NCBI GenBank assembly: GCA_025458665.1
Contig: JALOSG010000010.1
Location: forward strand, 1-25,846
Reading direction: 5' to 3'
DNA from: Serpentinimonas sp.
GTDB lineage: Bacteria; Pseudomonadota; Gammaproteobacteria; Burkholderiales; Burkholderiaceae_C
Length of the DNA: 25,846 nucleotides
The notes below the pieces were generated by a model. That model ran no database searches. It saw only the letters and a list, made by a program, of their open reading frames with translations, and was not told the origin of the DNA. This document shows, one piece after another, positions 1 to 7,883 of the stretch. The translations under genes and the position numbers were made by a program. Within the stretch, counting starts at the first letter, position 1; every line of letters begins with the position of its first letter.

Positions 1-204
1 ACCGATTCCGATTGGGCCATAGCGCGCGCCATGGCGCCGCAGCTGGCTGCCCGCGGGCTCCTGCTGGTGGGCCTGGACGTGATTGGCGACAAGGTCACCG
101 AAATCAACGTCACCAGCCCCACCTGCTTCCAGGAAATCCAGCAGCAGACTGGCTTCGACGTGCCGGCCATGTTTGTGGACGCGCTGGAACGCAGCCTGTC
201 CTGA
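1..204 (+). CDS. gshB: Glutathione synthetase, C-terminal end (partial)
   Basis: This is the last 67 codons of an open frame entering from the left edge and stopping with TGA. The residues include the run GLDVIGDKVTEINVTSPT followed by a C-F-Q-E-I segment. That is the conserved C-terminal ATP-grasp segment of prokaryotic glutathione synthetase, where the Glu and Asn of the E-I-N motif bind Mg-ATP. The enzyme joins gamma-glutamylcysteine and glycine with ATP to make glutathione in the cytoplasm. Only the end is visible, so nothing can be said about its start or promoter. A VanZ-like gene begins one base after the stop, which suggests co-transcription. Confidence 0.93.
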   Translation, partial: TDSDWAIARAMAPQLAARGLLLVGLDVIGDKVTEINVTSPTCFQEIQQQTGFDVPAMFVDALERSLS

Positions 205-205
205 T

Positions 206-592
206 ATGACCCAGATGGCCCGCTGGCTGCCCCTGTTCTGGGCCCTGGCTTTCTGGGGCGCTTCGGCCTCCGTGCTGGTCTTGTCGCTGTTGCCGGTGGA
301 ACAGCTCCCGCCGCAGGTGCTGGACTGGTGGGACAAGGCCCAGCATGCCTTTGGCTTTGCGGTCCTCACCGTACTGGGCTGGCTGGCTTACCCGCAACGC
401 CTGCGCGTACTGCTGCCCGGCCTGCTGGTGTTTGGCGCCTTCATCGAAGTGGCCCAGCACGCCACCGGCTGGCGCTACGGCGATGTGCTGGACTGGCTGG
501 CCGATGCGGTGGGCGTGGTACTCGGGGCGGTGTGCATGGCGGTCTGGGTACGCTTTAGTGGCCCGCGCGCACGGTCTCACACCACGCTGTAA
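206..592 (+). CDS. VanZ-like family membrane protein
   Basis: A 128-residue hydrophobic protein with about four membrane segments (roughly residues 8-28, 48-63, 68-86 and 100-118). It shows the VanZ-like family pattern: D-K-x-x-H around 43-47 after the first helix, G-A-F-I-E-V-A-Q near 78-84, and a charged R-Y-G-D-V-L-D-W-L-A-D stretch near 90-100. VanZ proteins are small integral membrane proteins, and outside teicoplanin resistance their function is not known. The ATG at 206 is preferred because it follows the gshB stop by one base; a longer in-frame start would lie deep inside gshB. The 3' end overlaps the end of the convergent SLC13 gene by 16 bp. No resistance role should be inferred from the family name. 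Confidence 0.82.
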   Translation: MTQMARWLPLFWALAFWGASASVLVLSLLPVEQLPPQVLDWWDKAQHAFGFAVLTVLGWLAYPQRLRVLLPGLLVFGAFIEVAQHATGWRYGDVLDWLADAVGVVLGAVCMAVWVRFSGPRARSHTTL

Positions 593-2004
593 ATCAGCGC
601 AGTGATAGCCAGCGTGGAGCAGCTGTTGAGTACCAGTCCACAGCGCATCATGTCCCGCTGAGACACCTGCCCCGAGCCAAACACGATGGCGTTGGGCGGG
701 GTGGCCACTGGCAGCATGAATGCACAAGACGCCGCCAGGGCCACGGCCACCGCCAGCCCGGGGGCGTCCAGCCCCAGCGCAGGTGCCATGCCCATGACGA
801 TGGGAATGAGCAGCGCCGCGCTTGCGGTGTTGCTCACCAGTTCGGTGAGCACGACCACAAAGCCCACCACCGCCAGCAACACCAGCCACGCTGGCGCACC
901 GCCCACCCAGGACACCAGCCCCTGCGCCAGAAACAGACTGGCGCCCGAGGTGGCCATGATCTGGCTCAGCGTGAGCCCGCCGCCAAACAGGAGCAGCACG
1001 CCCCACTGGGTATGGCGCTCAAAGTCGGGCCAGCGCAGCACGCCGGTGGCGCCCAGCAGCACGATGGCGGCCACCGCCACCAGCGCATCCATGTCCTGCG
1101 CCACGCCCAGCCAGCGCCCCAGCGGTGCGCTGAACACCCACCCCAGCACTGTGAACCCGAAGATGGCGGCGGTGGTGATGCGCGCCGGCGTCCATGCCAG
1201 TGGCACATAGGCGGTGGCTGGCGAAGCCGGCGTGGCTGTGCCTCCGCCCAGTTCGGGCCGCAACACCCCGTACAGCGTGGCCCAGGCCAGAGGCAGCAGT
1301 ACCGCCACGGCAGGCAGGCCCACGGCCAGCCAGTCGGCAAAACTCAGGCCCGCTTGCGCGGCGGCAATGGCGTTGGGTGGGCTGCCTACCAGCGTACCCA
1401 TGCCGCCTATGCTGGCGCTGTAGGCCAGGCCCAGCAACACGAAAGCGCGCGTGCGTAGCGGTGCATCCTGCCCCAGCAGACCCAGTGCCAGCGGCAGCAT
1501 CATGGCGGCGGTGGCGGTGTTGCTCAGCCACATGGACAGCAGCGCGGTGAGCAGGAACAGCAGCAGCACGGCCAGCACCTGCCGCCCGCCTGCCAGCCGC
1601 AGCACTGCATGGGCCAGTGCGCGGTCCATGCCCTGCTTCGACAGGGCCGCCGCCAGCGCAAAGCCGCCCATGAACAGAAAAATCACAGGCTGCGCGAAGG
1701 CCGAGAAAGCTTCGCGGGGGGTCATGAGGCCCGCCACGCTGGCCAGCACCGGCACCAGCAGGGCGGTGATGCTCAGGTGCAGGGCCTGGCTCATCCAGAG
1801 GCCACCCACCAGCACAAAGATGGCCAGCCCCAGGGCCAGGCGGGTGGGGTCGGGGGGAGGTACGCCACCGCCTGCCGTCCCCGTCGTCATGGCCAGGTAC
1901 ACCACACCCGCCAGCACCACGCAGCCCAGCAGCGCCACCCAGGAGGGGCGCTCTTCGCTGTCCGGCCGTGTCGGCTCTTGCGGTGTCGGCCCTGTATTTC
2001 TCAT
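577..2004 (-). CDS. SLC13/DASS-family sodium:anion (dicarboxylate-type) symporter
   Basis: A 475-residue polytopic inner-membrane protein of the divalent anion:sodium symporter family (CitT/VcINDY-like). Both copies of the family's Ser-Asn-Thr signature are present, at about residues 161-163 (W-L-S-N-T-A-T-A) and 391-393 (L-V-S-N-T-A-S-A). Each is followed by a matching Pro/Asn-rich re-entrant segment (G-S-P-P-N-A-I near 207 and T-P-P-N-A-I-V-F-G near 435). These make up the two-fold sodium- and substrate-binding site, so the transporter looks intact. The substrate (C4-dicarboxylate, citrate or sulfate) cannot be told from sequence. The ATG at 2004 is chosen because it forms a 4-bp ATGA overlap with the upstream transporter gene, implying translational coupling. 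A GTG 30 bases further upstream is possible but less attractive. Confidence 0.88.
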   Translation of the reverse strand: MRNTGPTPQEPTRPDSEERPSWVALLGCVVLAGVVYLAMTTGTAGGGVPPPDPTRLALGLAIFVLVGGLWMSQALHLSITALLVPVLASVAGLMTPREAFSAFAQPVIFLFMGGFALAAALSKQGMDRALAHAVLRLAGGRQVLAVLLLFLLTALLSMWLSNTATAAMMLPLALGLLGQDAPLRTRAFVLLGLAYSASIGGMGTLVGSPPNAIAAAQAGLSFADWLAVGLPAVAVLLPLAWATLYGVLRPELGGGTATPASPATAYVPLAWTPARITTAAIFGFTVLGWVFSAPLGRWLGVAQDMDALVAVAAIVLLGATGVLRWPDFERHTQWGVLLLFGGGLTLSQIMATSGASLFLAQGLVSWVGGAPAWLVLLAVVGFVVVLTELVSNTASAALLIPIVMGMAPALGLDAPGLAVAVALAASCAFMLPVATPPNAIVFGSGQVSQRDMMRCGLVLNSCSTLAITALIYSVV

Positions 2005-2915
2005 GGTGCTTTGGCGCTGGCCCGCGCTGGCCACAGTACGGATGCTATGGACACCACCATGAGCGCCATGGCCACATAGTCCTGCCAGAACAACTGCTCA
2101 CGCAGCCACAGCGCTCCGCTGAACACGCCCAGCACCGGAATCAGCATCACGCTCAAGGTGGAGGCCACCGGAGGCAGGCTGCGTGCCAGGAAAAACCAGG
2201 CCGCGTGGGCAAAGCCGAAAATCATCACGCCGTTGTACAGCATGGCCCACAAAGAGGCTGTGCCCATGGCGGGCCACACCCCGTCGGCCGGGGACTCGAA
2301 CCACCAGGCCATGGCGGTCATGACCACCGCAGTCAACGCCGTCATCCAGAAAGAAATGGTCAGGGTGGGCACAGGCAAGGTGGTGCGGCGCAGCAACTGG
2401 GTACCCAGCGCCCACGAAGCTGCCGCCAGCAGTGCCAGTCCCACCGCTTCGGGCTTGCCGGTCAGTGCCGTGAATTCGTGCCACAGCAGCAGCACCACGC
2501 CCACGCTGGCCGCCCCCACGCCCAGCCAGCCGCGCCGGCTCAGCACGGCGGCAAACAGCACAGCGCCCAGCAGCGCCGAGAAAATCGGCATGGTGTAGCC
2601 CAGAATGGCCGCGCGGCCACTGGACAGCGCACTCACCGCCAGGATGATGCACACGTGCCAGACGAACATATTGGTGCAGGCCAGCTTGAGCAACTCCAGC
2701 CAGTCCCGCCCGCCCGGCCCGGCTTGCAGCCGGAACGGCACCTTGAGCCACCACAGCGCCAGCCCCAGCACCGGCAGCCCCACCCACATGGACAGGGCGC
2801 GGAAGGTGAGCGGCGGGTAACCGGTCACCCCCACCTTCATGATGGGCCAGTTCAGCCCCCACACCAGCGTCAGGAGCACCAGCAGAATGAGTTGTTGTTT
2901 GGTCAGGGTGGGCAT
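2001..2915 (-). CDS. EamA/DMT-family transporter (RhaT/YdcZ-like permease)
   Basis: A 304-residue protein with about ten hydrophobic helices in two tandem EamA repeats (about 7-140 and 150-292), the layout of drug/metabolite transporter superfamily exporters. Typical EamA features include the start L-T-L-V-W-G-L-N-W-P-I-M-K in helix 1 and the P-V-A-S-T-L-S-V-M-L-I-P-V-L-G-V-F-S-G segment in the second repeat. Family members mostly export amino acids, metabolites or drugs across the inner membrane; the substrate here is unknown. It is the first gene of a two-gene minus-strand unit with the SLC13 symporter (ATGA overlap). It is divergent from pyrF across 87 bases. No clear Shine-Dalgarno sequence precedes the ATG. 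Confidence 0.87.
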   Translation of the reverse strand: MPTLTKQQLILLVLLTLVWGLNWPIMKVGVTGYPPLTFRALSMWVGLPVLGLALWWLKVPFRLQAGPGGRDWLELLKLACTNMFVWHVCIILAVSALSSGRAAILGYTMPIFSALLGAVLFAAVLSRRGWLGVGAASVGVVLLLWHEFTALTGKPEAVGLALLAAASWALGTQLLRRTTLPVPTLTISFWMTALTAVVMTAMAWWFESPADGVWPAMGTASLWAMLYNGVMIFGFAHAAWFFLARSLPPVASTLSVMLIPVLGVFSGALWLREQLFWQDYVAMALMVVSIASVLWPARASAKAP

Positions 2916-3002
2916 GGGCGGCGGTGAGGCTGGGGAGTGTCGACGTTAACAAATTTCCGCAGACCGTACCGTCGCTTCGGGGGCGGTGCCTACAATCCGG
3001 GC
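2916..3002 (+). promoter_or_regulatory. Divergent intergenic region with pyrF -10 element (leaderless type)
   Basis: The 87-base gap separates the divergent EamA transporter and pyrF. TACAAT at 2991-2996 is a good sigma-70 -10 hexamer on the plus strand, and only six bases lie between it and the pyrF ATG at 3003. Transcription would then begin at or within a base or two of the start codon, giving a leaderless message. No Shine-Dalgarno sequence is visible in front of the ATG, which agrees. The -35 region 16-18 bases upstream (around 2967-2973) is a poor match. A promoter for the transporter on the minus strand is not obvious. Confidence 0.5.
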
Positions 3003-3854
3003 ATGAAATTCCTCGAAAAGATGCTGGCCGCCGAGCGCCAGAACCAGACCCTGCTGTGTGTGGGCCTGGACCCTGAACCCCAGCGCTTCCCGCTGCACTG
3101 GCGCGGCGATGCGGGCCGGATTTTCGATTTCTGCGCCGCCATGGTGGACGCCACCGCCGACCTGGCGCTGGCCTTCAAGCCGCAGATTGCCTACTTTGCC
3201 GCCCACCGTGCCGAAGACCAGCTCGAGCAGTTGATGGCCTACATGCGCCGCGTGGCGCCGGGCGTGCCGGTCATTCTCGATGCCAAGCGCGGTGACATTG
3301 GCAGCACCGCAGAGCAGTACGCCCGAGAGGCCTTCGAGCGCTACGGCGCCGATGCCGTGACGCTGTCCCCGTTCATGGGTTTCGATTCCGTGCAGCCCTA
3401 CCTGCAGTACCCCGACAAGGGAGCTTTCCTGCTGTGCCGCACCAGCAACCCCGGTGGGGATGACCTGCAAAACCAACGGCTGGCCAGCGTGCCCGGCCAG
3501 CCCCTGCTGTACGAACATGTGGCCGCGCTGGCGCAAGGGCCTTGGAACCTGAACGGGCAACTGGGTCTGGTGGTGGGTGCCACCTACCCGGAAGAAATTG
3601 CCCGCGTGCGCGACATCGCCCCGACCTTGCCGCTGCTCATTCCGGGCGTGGGCGCCCAGGGAGGAGACGCAGCCACCACCGTGCGCGCAGGCTGGCGCGG
3701 GAACGCGACTACCACCACGGGTTCGGTGGCGGTGAATTCTTCGCGGGCCATCCTGTACGCCAGCGCCGGGGAAGACTTTGCGCAGGCGGCCCGTGCGGTC
3801 GCACTCAGCACGCGCGCTGCCCTGGTGCCAGAAGCCTGGAGCCGAACAGGCTGA
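3003..3854 (+). CDS. pyrF: Orotidine 5'-phosphate decarboxylase (type 2)
   Basis: A 283-residue cytoplasmic TIM-barrel enzyme that decarboxylates OMP to UMP, the last step of de novo pyrimidine synthesis. The catalytic signature D-A-K-R-G-D-I-G sits at residues 93-100 (Asp93, Lys95 and Asp98 of the charged D-K-D network). An upstream A-F-K-P-Q-I-A-Y-F segment (Lys59) and a C-terminal V-G-A-T-Y-P-E-E phosphate-binding region also fit. Length and motif spacing match the longer type 2 PyrF of actinobacteria, myxobacteria and many betaproteobacteria, not the roughly 230-residue type 1 enzyme. The start at MKFLEKML is chosen because it matches the family N-terminus and follows a -10 hexamer at leaderless spacing. 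The gene is monocistronic and converges with the SulP gene across 18 bases. Confidence 0.96.
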   Translation: MKFLEKMLAAERQNQTLLCVGLDPEPQRFPLHWRGDAGRIFDFCAAMVDATADLALAFKPQIAYFAAHRAEDQLEQLMAYMRRVAPGVPVILDAKRGDIGSTAEQYAREAFERYGADAVTLSPFMGFDSVQPYLQYPDKGAFLLCRTSNPGGDDLQNQRLASVPGQPLLYEHVAALAQGPWNLNGQLGLVVGATYPEEIARVRDIAPTLPLLIPGVGAQGGDAATTVRAGWRGNATTTTGSVAVNSSRAILYASAGEDFAQAARAVALSTRAALVPEAWSRTG

Positions 3855-3872
3855 ACGGCGCAGCGGGCAGGG

Positions 3873-6170
3873 TCAGCGCACCTGCTGACGCGCCACCACC
3901 TTGCTGTGCGTGTTGCGAAAGCGCGCTGCCAGGTCCAGCGCCATATTGGTCAGCAAGCGCTGCACTATGTGCGGGTGGGACTGAGCCAGCCTGTTGAAGC
4001 TGGCCCGACTGAGTTGCGCCGCCTGCACGGCGGTTTCCGCCCGCACGGTCGCTGAGCGCGGCGCCCCGTCGAGGAAGCCCACCTCGCCCACCGTGGTGCC
4101 TTCGCGCATGCCGGCCAGCCGCACCTCGGAATCTCCCCGGGCCGATTTCACCCTCACGCTGGCCGTACCCGCCAGAATCAGCCAAACGCCGTCGGCCTCC
4201 GCTCCAGCTTCCACAAGCACATCGCCCTCGGCCAGACTGTGCAGCGTCATGCGGCTGCGCACCTCCTGCTGCTCCTCTTTGGTGAGTCCATGCAGCAGCG
4301 GAGCCCCCGCCCAAAGTGCCTCGGTGTCACCGTCTCCTGCCGCGCCAGAGGTGCCGGTGGTATCGGGCAGTGCCGTGGGCGTGCCACTGTAATGCGCAAT
4401 CACCTGGTTCTCGGCAGCTTCCAGGGCATGGTCCAGGTCGGGGTAGATATCGGCCGCGGGCAGGCTTTGCAGCAGCAGGTCATGCACGGTGCCCTGGTGC
4501 AAGGCGGTGCCTGCCTGCAACATACGCACCCCTTGTTCCCGGGCATACGCATGCAGGCGGGCCACCACCATGGCGACGCTGGTATCCGTATTGCGTACGT
4601 AGCTCCAGTCCAGCACCACCACCAGCGGGGTGCGGCCGGCGGTCGAACCACCGTGGGCAGGCAGGCCATGCAGATGGTCCCGCACTGTGGTGTTGAGCAA
4701 AGAGGCCGACGCAAAAAACTGGTGCGTGTCCAGTTCCAGCACGATCAATGCGTCTCCGTGCTCGTTGAGCTTTTGCTGATCGGCCCGTGTGCGCGCGCAA
4801 TTGGAACTCACCTGCCGTCCTGTCCACACCTGCCGGACCGGACGGCGCGTGTTGCGGTGGGCGTGCAGCAGCAAGCCCAGCAACAAACCAGTCAGCAGGC
4901 CTACCACCATGTTGGCCAGCAGAGAGGCCGCCATGACCCCCGCAATCACCACCAGGTCTTCGCAGGTGTGGCTGGGCAAGGGGTGACGGCGCAGCCAGAG
5001 CCAGAACTGTTTGACCGAAGGTCTGTCCCACATGATCCAGGCATCGAACAGCAACAGTCCTATCAGGGCCGCGGTGGGCAGCAAGGTCAACGCTCCGCTC
5101 AGGTGAAGCGCTACCACCAGCAAGGCCGCGATACCCAGAGTGCGCTCCCAGTCCACCCGGGGGGCATGTCGCATGGCACTCATCGACGCAGACGGCGATC
5201 CCGACACAGGGGTCGACCCGGACAGCCCCGACAGCGCATACGCCAGTGCCTGCAGCACCTTGTCGCGCGGACGGTTGCTGGCGCGGTCGTCCACCTGCGA
5301 CAGCATCTGTCCCGTCACCAAGGTGTTCAGGAAAATCAGCACGCCCAGAATCACGCCGTTTTTGGCCATGACCAGCATCAGGGGCAATGCCGATCCGGTG
5401 TGAAACAGATTGGCAAAGTCGGCCTGCAGAAACGGCAGGGTCCATGTCAGATCCGCGATGAGCATCGGCATGGCCCAGCCCTGCTGCGCCAGACCCAGCG
5501 CCAGCAGGGTACCCGTCAACAGGCCGCAGGCTCCGGCAGGCCACCGCGGCAGCCATGTGCGCACCGCCAGGGCTACTCCCAGCACCGCCAGCGCCACCAG
5601 GGCCACAGGCCAGGCATGGGGGCTGGCCTGCATTTGCTGCAACAGTTGCTGGGGTTGGGTCAGCAGCAGGGTCAGCGTCACGCTGTTGGAGAAAGCCACG
5701 AACACCGGATGGGGAATGAAGCGTGCAAACCGTTCGGCACGGGCCAGTGCCAGCAGGCCTACCGTCAGGCCAGCGACCAGCAGCACGCAGCAAATGACCG
5801 CGAGACGGGTGGTCGACGTGTCGGTAATTCCCCAGCGGCCAAACTGCAGCACTGTCTGCTGAACCATGACGGCCAGAGTGGCTGCTTCGAATACTCGTCC
5901 GGCGTTGAAGACCGGGCGAGATATGCGCATGGTCAGCGCATGGGTGATGACCAGCCCCAGTACGGCGGCCAATACCCCTGCCGACAGCCACTCGGGTGCA
6001 ACTAGAGAATACAGAAGGAGGGTACTGCCCAGCGTAGTGGGCAGCGCCGAGGCCACTCCGTCGAGGGCGCAGAGGGCCGGGCTGGCCCACTTTCCGGTAG
6101 GCGGCGGCTGTGAGCCGGGCGATGCCAAGGGCGGGATGTCTGTGGTTCTGGGAGGCGGAGAGGCAATCAC
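3873..6170 (-). CDS. SulP-family anion transporter with STAS and cyclic-nucleotide-binding domains
   Basis: A 765-residue inner-membrane protein in three parts. Residues about 30-440 are a SulP/SLC26 transport core (R-I-S-R-P-V-F-N-A-G; F-I-P-H-P-V-F-V-A-F-S-N-S in place of the usual P-x-x-V-x-x-G-F-x-x-G; many membrane helices). Residues about 465-595 are a STAS domain with D-W-S-Y-V-R-N-T-D-T-S, placing Ser531 at the site phosphorylated in SpoIIAA-like proteins. Residues about 625-750 are a CRP-type cNMP-binding domain whose phosphate-binding cassette reads G-E-V-G-F-L-D-G-A-P-R-S-A-T, keeping the Glu696 and Arg705 equivalents that contact cyclic nucleotide. SulP proteins move sulfate, bicarbonate, dicarboxylates or chloride; the substrate here is unknown. 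The start is GTG with no clear Shine-Dalgarno. The gene lies 107 bases after the MBL-fold gene on the same strand and may be the distal gene of the phosphatase-FHA-MBL unit. It converges with pyrF. Confidence 0.88.
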   Translation of the reverse strand: MIASPPPRTTDIPPLASPGSQPPPTGKWASPALCALDGVASALPTTLGSTLLLYSLVAPEWLSAGVLAAVLGLVITHALTMRISRPVFNAGRVFEAATLAVMVQQTVLQFGRWGITDTSTTRLAVICCVLLVAGLTVGLLALARAERFARFIPHPVFVAFSNSVTLTLLLTQPQQLLQQMQASPHAWPVALVALAVLGVALAVRTWLPRWPAGACGLLTGTLLALGLAQQGWAMPMLIADLTWTLPFLQADFANLFHTGSALPLMLVMAKNGVILGVLIFLNTLVTGQMLSQVDDRASNRPRDKVLQALAYALSGLSGSTPVSGSPSASMSAMRHAPRVDWERTLGIAALLVVALHLSGALTLLPTAALIGLLLFDAWIMWDRPSVKQFWLWLRRHPLPSHTCEDLVVIAGVMAASLLANMVVGLLTGLLLGLLLHAHRNTRRPVRQVWTGRQVSSNCARTRADQQKLNEHGDALIVLELDTHQFFASASLLNTTVRDHLHGLPAHGGSTAGRTPLVVVLDWSYVRNTDTSVAMVVARLHAYAREQGVRMLQAGTALHQGTVHDLLLQSLPAADIYPDLDHALEAAENQVIAHYSGTPTALPDTTGTSGAAGDGDTEALWAGAPLLHGLTKEEQQEVRSRMTLHSLAEGDVLVEAGAEADGVWLILAGTASVRVKSARGDSEVRLAGMREGTTVGEVGFLDGAPRSATVRAETAVQAAQLSRASFNRLAQSHPHIVQRLLTNMALDLAARFRNTHSKVVARQQVR

Positions 6171-6277
6171 GTCAATGGCTGAGCCGCAAGGGTGGACTGT
6201 TGCAGCGGATTATTCCTGCTTCGCCTGTCCGGCGGCGGCTTTGCGGGCTGCGCTTGACAAATAAAGCTCGCCGGCTT

Positions 6278-7114
6278 TCAGAAATCCAGTTCCATGCCCG
6301 TTTCCAGCCACACCAGTTCCACGTGAGGAGGGACGCCCATGGCGGTGACTTCTGCCCGGATCCGCTCCGCTTCCGAAGGCTTGGTGTGGGTGATACCCAC
6401 ACGGATACGCCCTTGAGCGGGCGGAGCCAGATAGGCCAGGGTCTCGATCAGGGTGTCCGGGCAATGGTGCTTGCTGACCTTGGCTACCTGCTTTTCCTGG
6501 TTGCTGAAGGCGGCTTCGATCACCAGCATGGCCAGCGGTAGCTGGTTGATGCGCTGCCAGAAGGGCAGGTGGTGGTCGGTGTCGCCGGTGAACACCCACC
6601 AGCCACTGGCCGCCTGGATGCCGTAACCCACAGCCGGGACGGTGTGGCTGGCTGGCAGCACCTCCACCAGATGGCCGCACAGGTCGAACTGCTCTCCCAC
6701 CGCCAGTGGCTCAAAGCGCAGGTAGGGGCGCTGATAGGGAATGGCAGTGAAATCGGGCCAGATGATGCCGTTGAAAATGTGCGCCTGGAGGTCGGCTATG
6801 GTGGCAGGCAGGGCATGCACCACCAGGGACTCGGTGCGCAGGCTGCCCACAGCGTCGAGCATGAGGGGCAGGGCGGCAATGTGATCTACGTGGGTGTGCG
6901 TCAACAGGACATGGTCCACCCGCGCCATTTCTTCCAGAGTCAGGTCGCCCACACCGGTGCCGCAGTCCACCAGCAGGCGGTCATCGATGAGGAAAGACGT
7001 GGTGCGCACCCCGCGGCCAATGGCGCCGGAGCAGCCCAGGACACGCACCCGCAGGTCGCTGCCAGGGAGTTGGGAATCGAGTTCCAGCAAAACGGGATCG
7101 TCCTGTCCGTTCAA
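6278..7114 (-). CDS. Metallo-beta-lactamase-fold hydrolase, class II cAMP phosphodiesterase-like
   Basis: A 278-residue soluble MBL-fold protein. The metal ligands are present: H73-T-H75-V-D77-H78, His157 (P-A-S-H-T-V-P), Asp178 (V-F-T-G-D-T-D) and His243 (G-I-T-H-T-K-P). The N-terminal V-L-G-C-S-G-A-I-G segment and the TH-T-H-V-D-H-I core resemble bacterial/fungal class II cyclic-nucleotide phosphodiesterases and related one-domain MBL hydrolases. The match to the class II signature after the second histidine is only partial, so substrate is inferred. The frame opens at TTG (7114), forming a 4-bp TTGA overlap with the stop of the FHA gene. A GTG at codon 23 (7046-7048) just before the conserved VLGCSG is an alternative start, and neither has a clear Shine-Dalgarno. 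The next gene downstream carries a cNMP-binding domain. Confidence 0.82.
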   Translation of the reverse strand: MNGQDDPVLLELDSQLPGSDLRVRVLGCSGAIGRGVRTTSFLIDDRLLVDCGTGVGDLTLEEMARVDHVLLTHTHVDHIAALPLMLDAVGSLRTESLVVHALPATIADLQAHIFNGIIWPDFTAIPYQRPYLRFEPLAVGEQFDLCGHLVEVLPASHTVPAVGYGIQAASGWWVFTGDTDHHLPFWQRINQLPLAMLVIEAAFSNQEKQVAKVSKHHCPDTLIETLAYLAPPAQGRIRVGITHTKPSEAERIRAEVTAMGVPPHVELVWLETGMELDF

Positions 7115-7836
7115 GAAGGGGGTTGGGGGGACAAGACGAAGCGCATCTGCGTACCGGCCAGTTCAATCTGGTCCTGGTCGCGCAGGGCTACGGGGCTGGC
7201 CCCCAGTGGTTGGCCATTGATGGTGGGAGCCGTGTGCCCTTCCACCATGCTCAGCAGGTAGCTGTCTGCGCGGCGCGTGATGGCGGCAATGGCCACACCG
7301 GGCTTGCCCAGCGTGGTCACCACCTTCACCAGGCTCATCTCTCGGCCAGCGGCTGGCCCATTGAGTACCAGGATGCGCCCGACCAGATCGGACGAAGCGG
7401 CCGGCGCTTGCGCCGCCTGGGTCTGGGCAAAGGGCGGCGGCGTCAGGCTGGAGTGGGCGAAACCGGAGGGTGCGGCAGCGGGGCTCGGTGCCGGCACCGC
7501 ATAGGCGGCCAGCATGGCGTCGAGTTCTTTGCCACCGGCGCCTTGGGGAGCCAGATTCTCGAAAGTGATGCGGTAACGTGCGATCTCCACCACATCGCCC
7601 GGCTGTAGCACTTCCTGCCGCACCGCCTTACCGTTGACATAGGTGCCATTGGTGCTGTTGAGATCTTCCACCTCCACCTGCTGGTTGCGCACGGCAAACA
7701 CCGCGTGCTCACCACTGACAGCCAGATTGTCGATAACGATATCGTTGTAGGGGCGTCGGCCGAGCGTGGTCCGCTCCTTGGTGAGCTCTATGTCCTTGAT
7801 CGCCACTCCGTCTATGGAGATGGTCATTTTCGCCAT
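7111..7836 (-). CDS. FHA-domain protein (one canonical and one degenerate FHA domain)
   Basis: A 241-residue soluble protein. The N-terminal FHA domain (about 20-93) keeps the phosphothreonine-binding landmarks: L-G-R at 25-27, S-G-E-H at 41-44 and S-T-N-G-T-Y-V-N-G at 61-69. A Pro/Ala-rich linker (about 97-150) leads to a second FHA-like domain (about 152-235). That one has L-G-K-P-G and P-T-I-N-G-Q-P-L-G but lacks the S-x-x-H and the S/T of the phosphopeptide pocket, so it probably does not bind phosphothreonine. FHA domains recruit Ser/Thr-phosphorylated partners. The ATG at 7836 has AGGAG about eight bases upstream. The gene lies 47 bases after the PP2C phosphatase gene and overlaps the MBL gene by 4 bp, so the three are probably one operon. 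No cognate kinase is in the window. Confidence 0.9.
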   Translation of the reverse strand: MAKMTISIDGVAIKDIELTKERTTLGRRPYNDIVIDNLAVSGEHAVFAVRNQQVEVEDLNSTNGTYVNGKAVRQEVLQPGDVVEIARYRITFENLAPQGAGGKELDAMLAAYAVPAPSPAAAPSGFAHSSLTPPPFAQTQAAQAPAASSDLVGRILVLNGPAAGREMSLVKVVTTLGKPGVAIAAITRRADSYLLSMVEGHTAPTINGQPLGASPVALRDQDQIELAGTQMRFVLSPQPPS

Positions 7837-7883
7837 GGGGTGCTCCTGAGATCCTCCGGATTTTGGGACATCTTAATGGGCAT

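Noticed and set aside
206..592. Glycopeptide resistance function for the VanZ-like protein.
   Set aside because: There is no van cluster nearby, and VanZ-like proteins are widespread in Gram-negative bacteria, where glycopeptide resistance of this type is not relevant.
2005..2034. GTG start for the SLC13 symporter adding ten residues.
   Set aside because: The ATG at 2004 gives the classical ATGA overlap with the upstream transporter gene, and the extra residues are not needed for the family domain.
3872..3889. Hairpin GTCAGC-n6-GCTGAC at the convergent ends of pyrF and the SulP gene, as a terminator.
   Set aside because: The stem is short, mostly inside the SulP coding end, and has no T-run on either strand.
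6171..6277. Promoter or small gene in the 107-base gap between the MBL and SulP genes.
   Set aside because: On the minus strand only a weak AATAAT hexamer without a -35 is seen, and the open frame through the gap is a continuation of a shadow frame with no start or homology I recognise.
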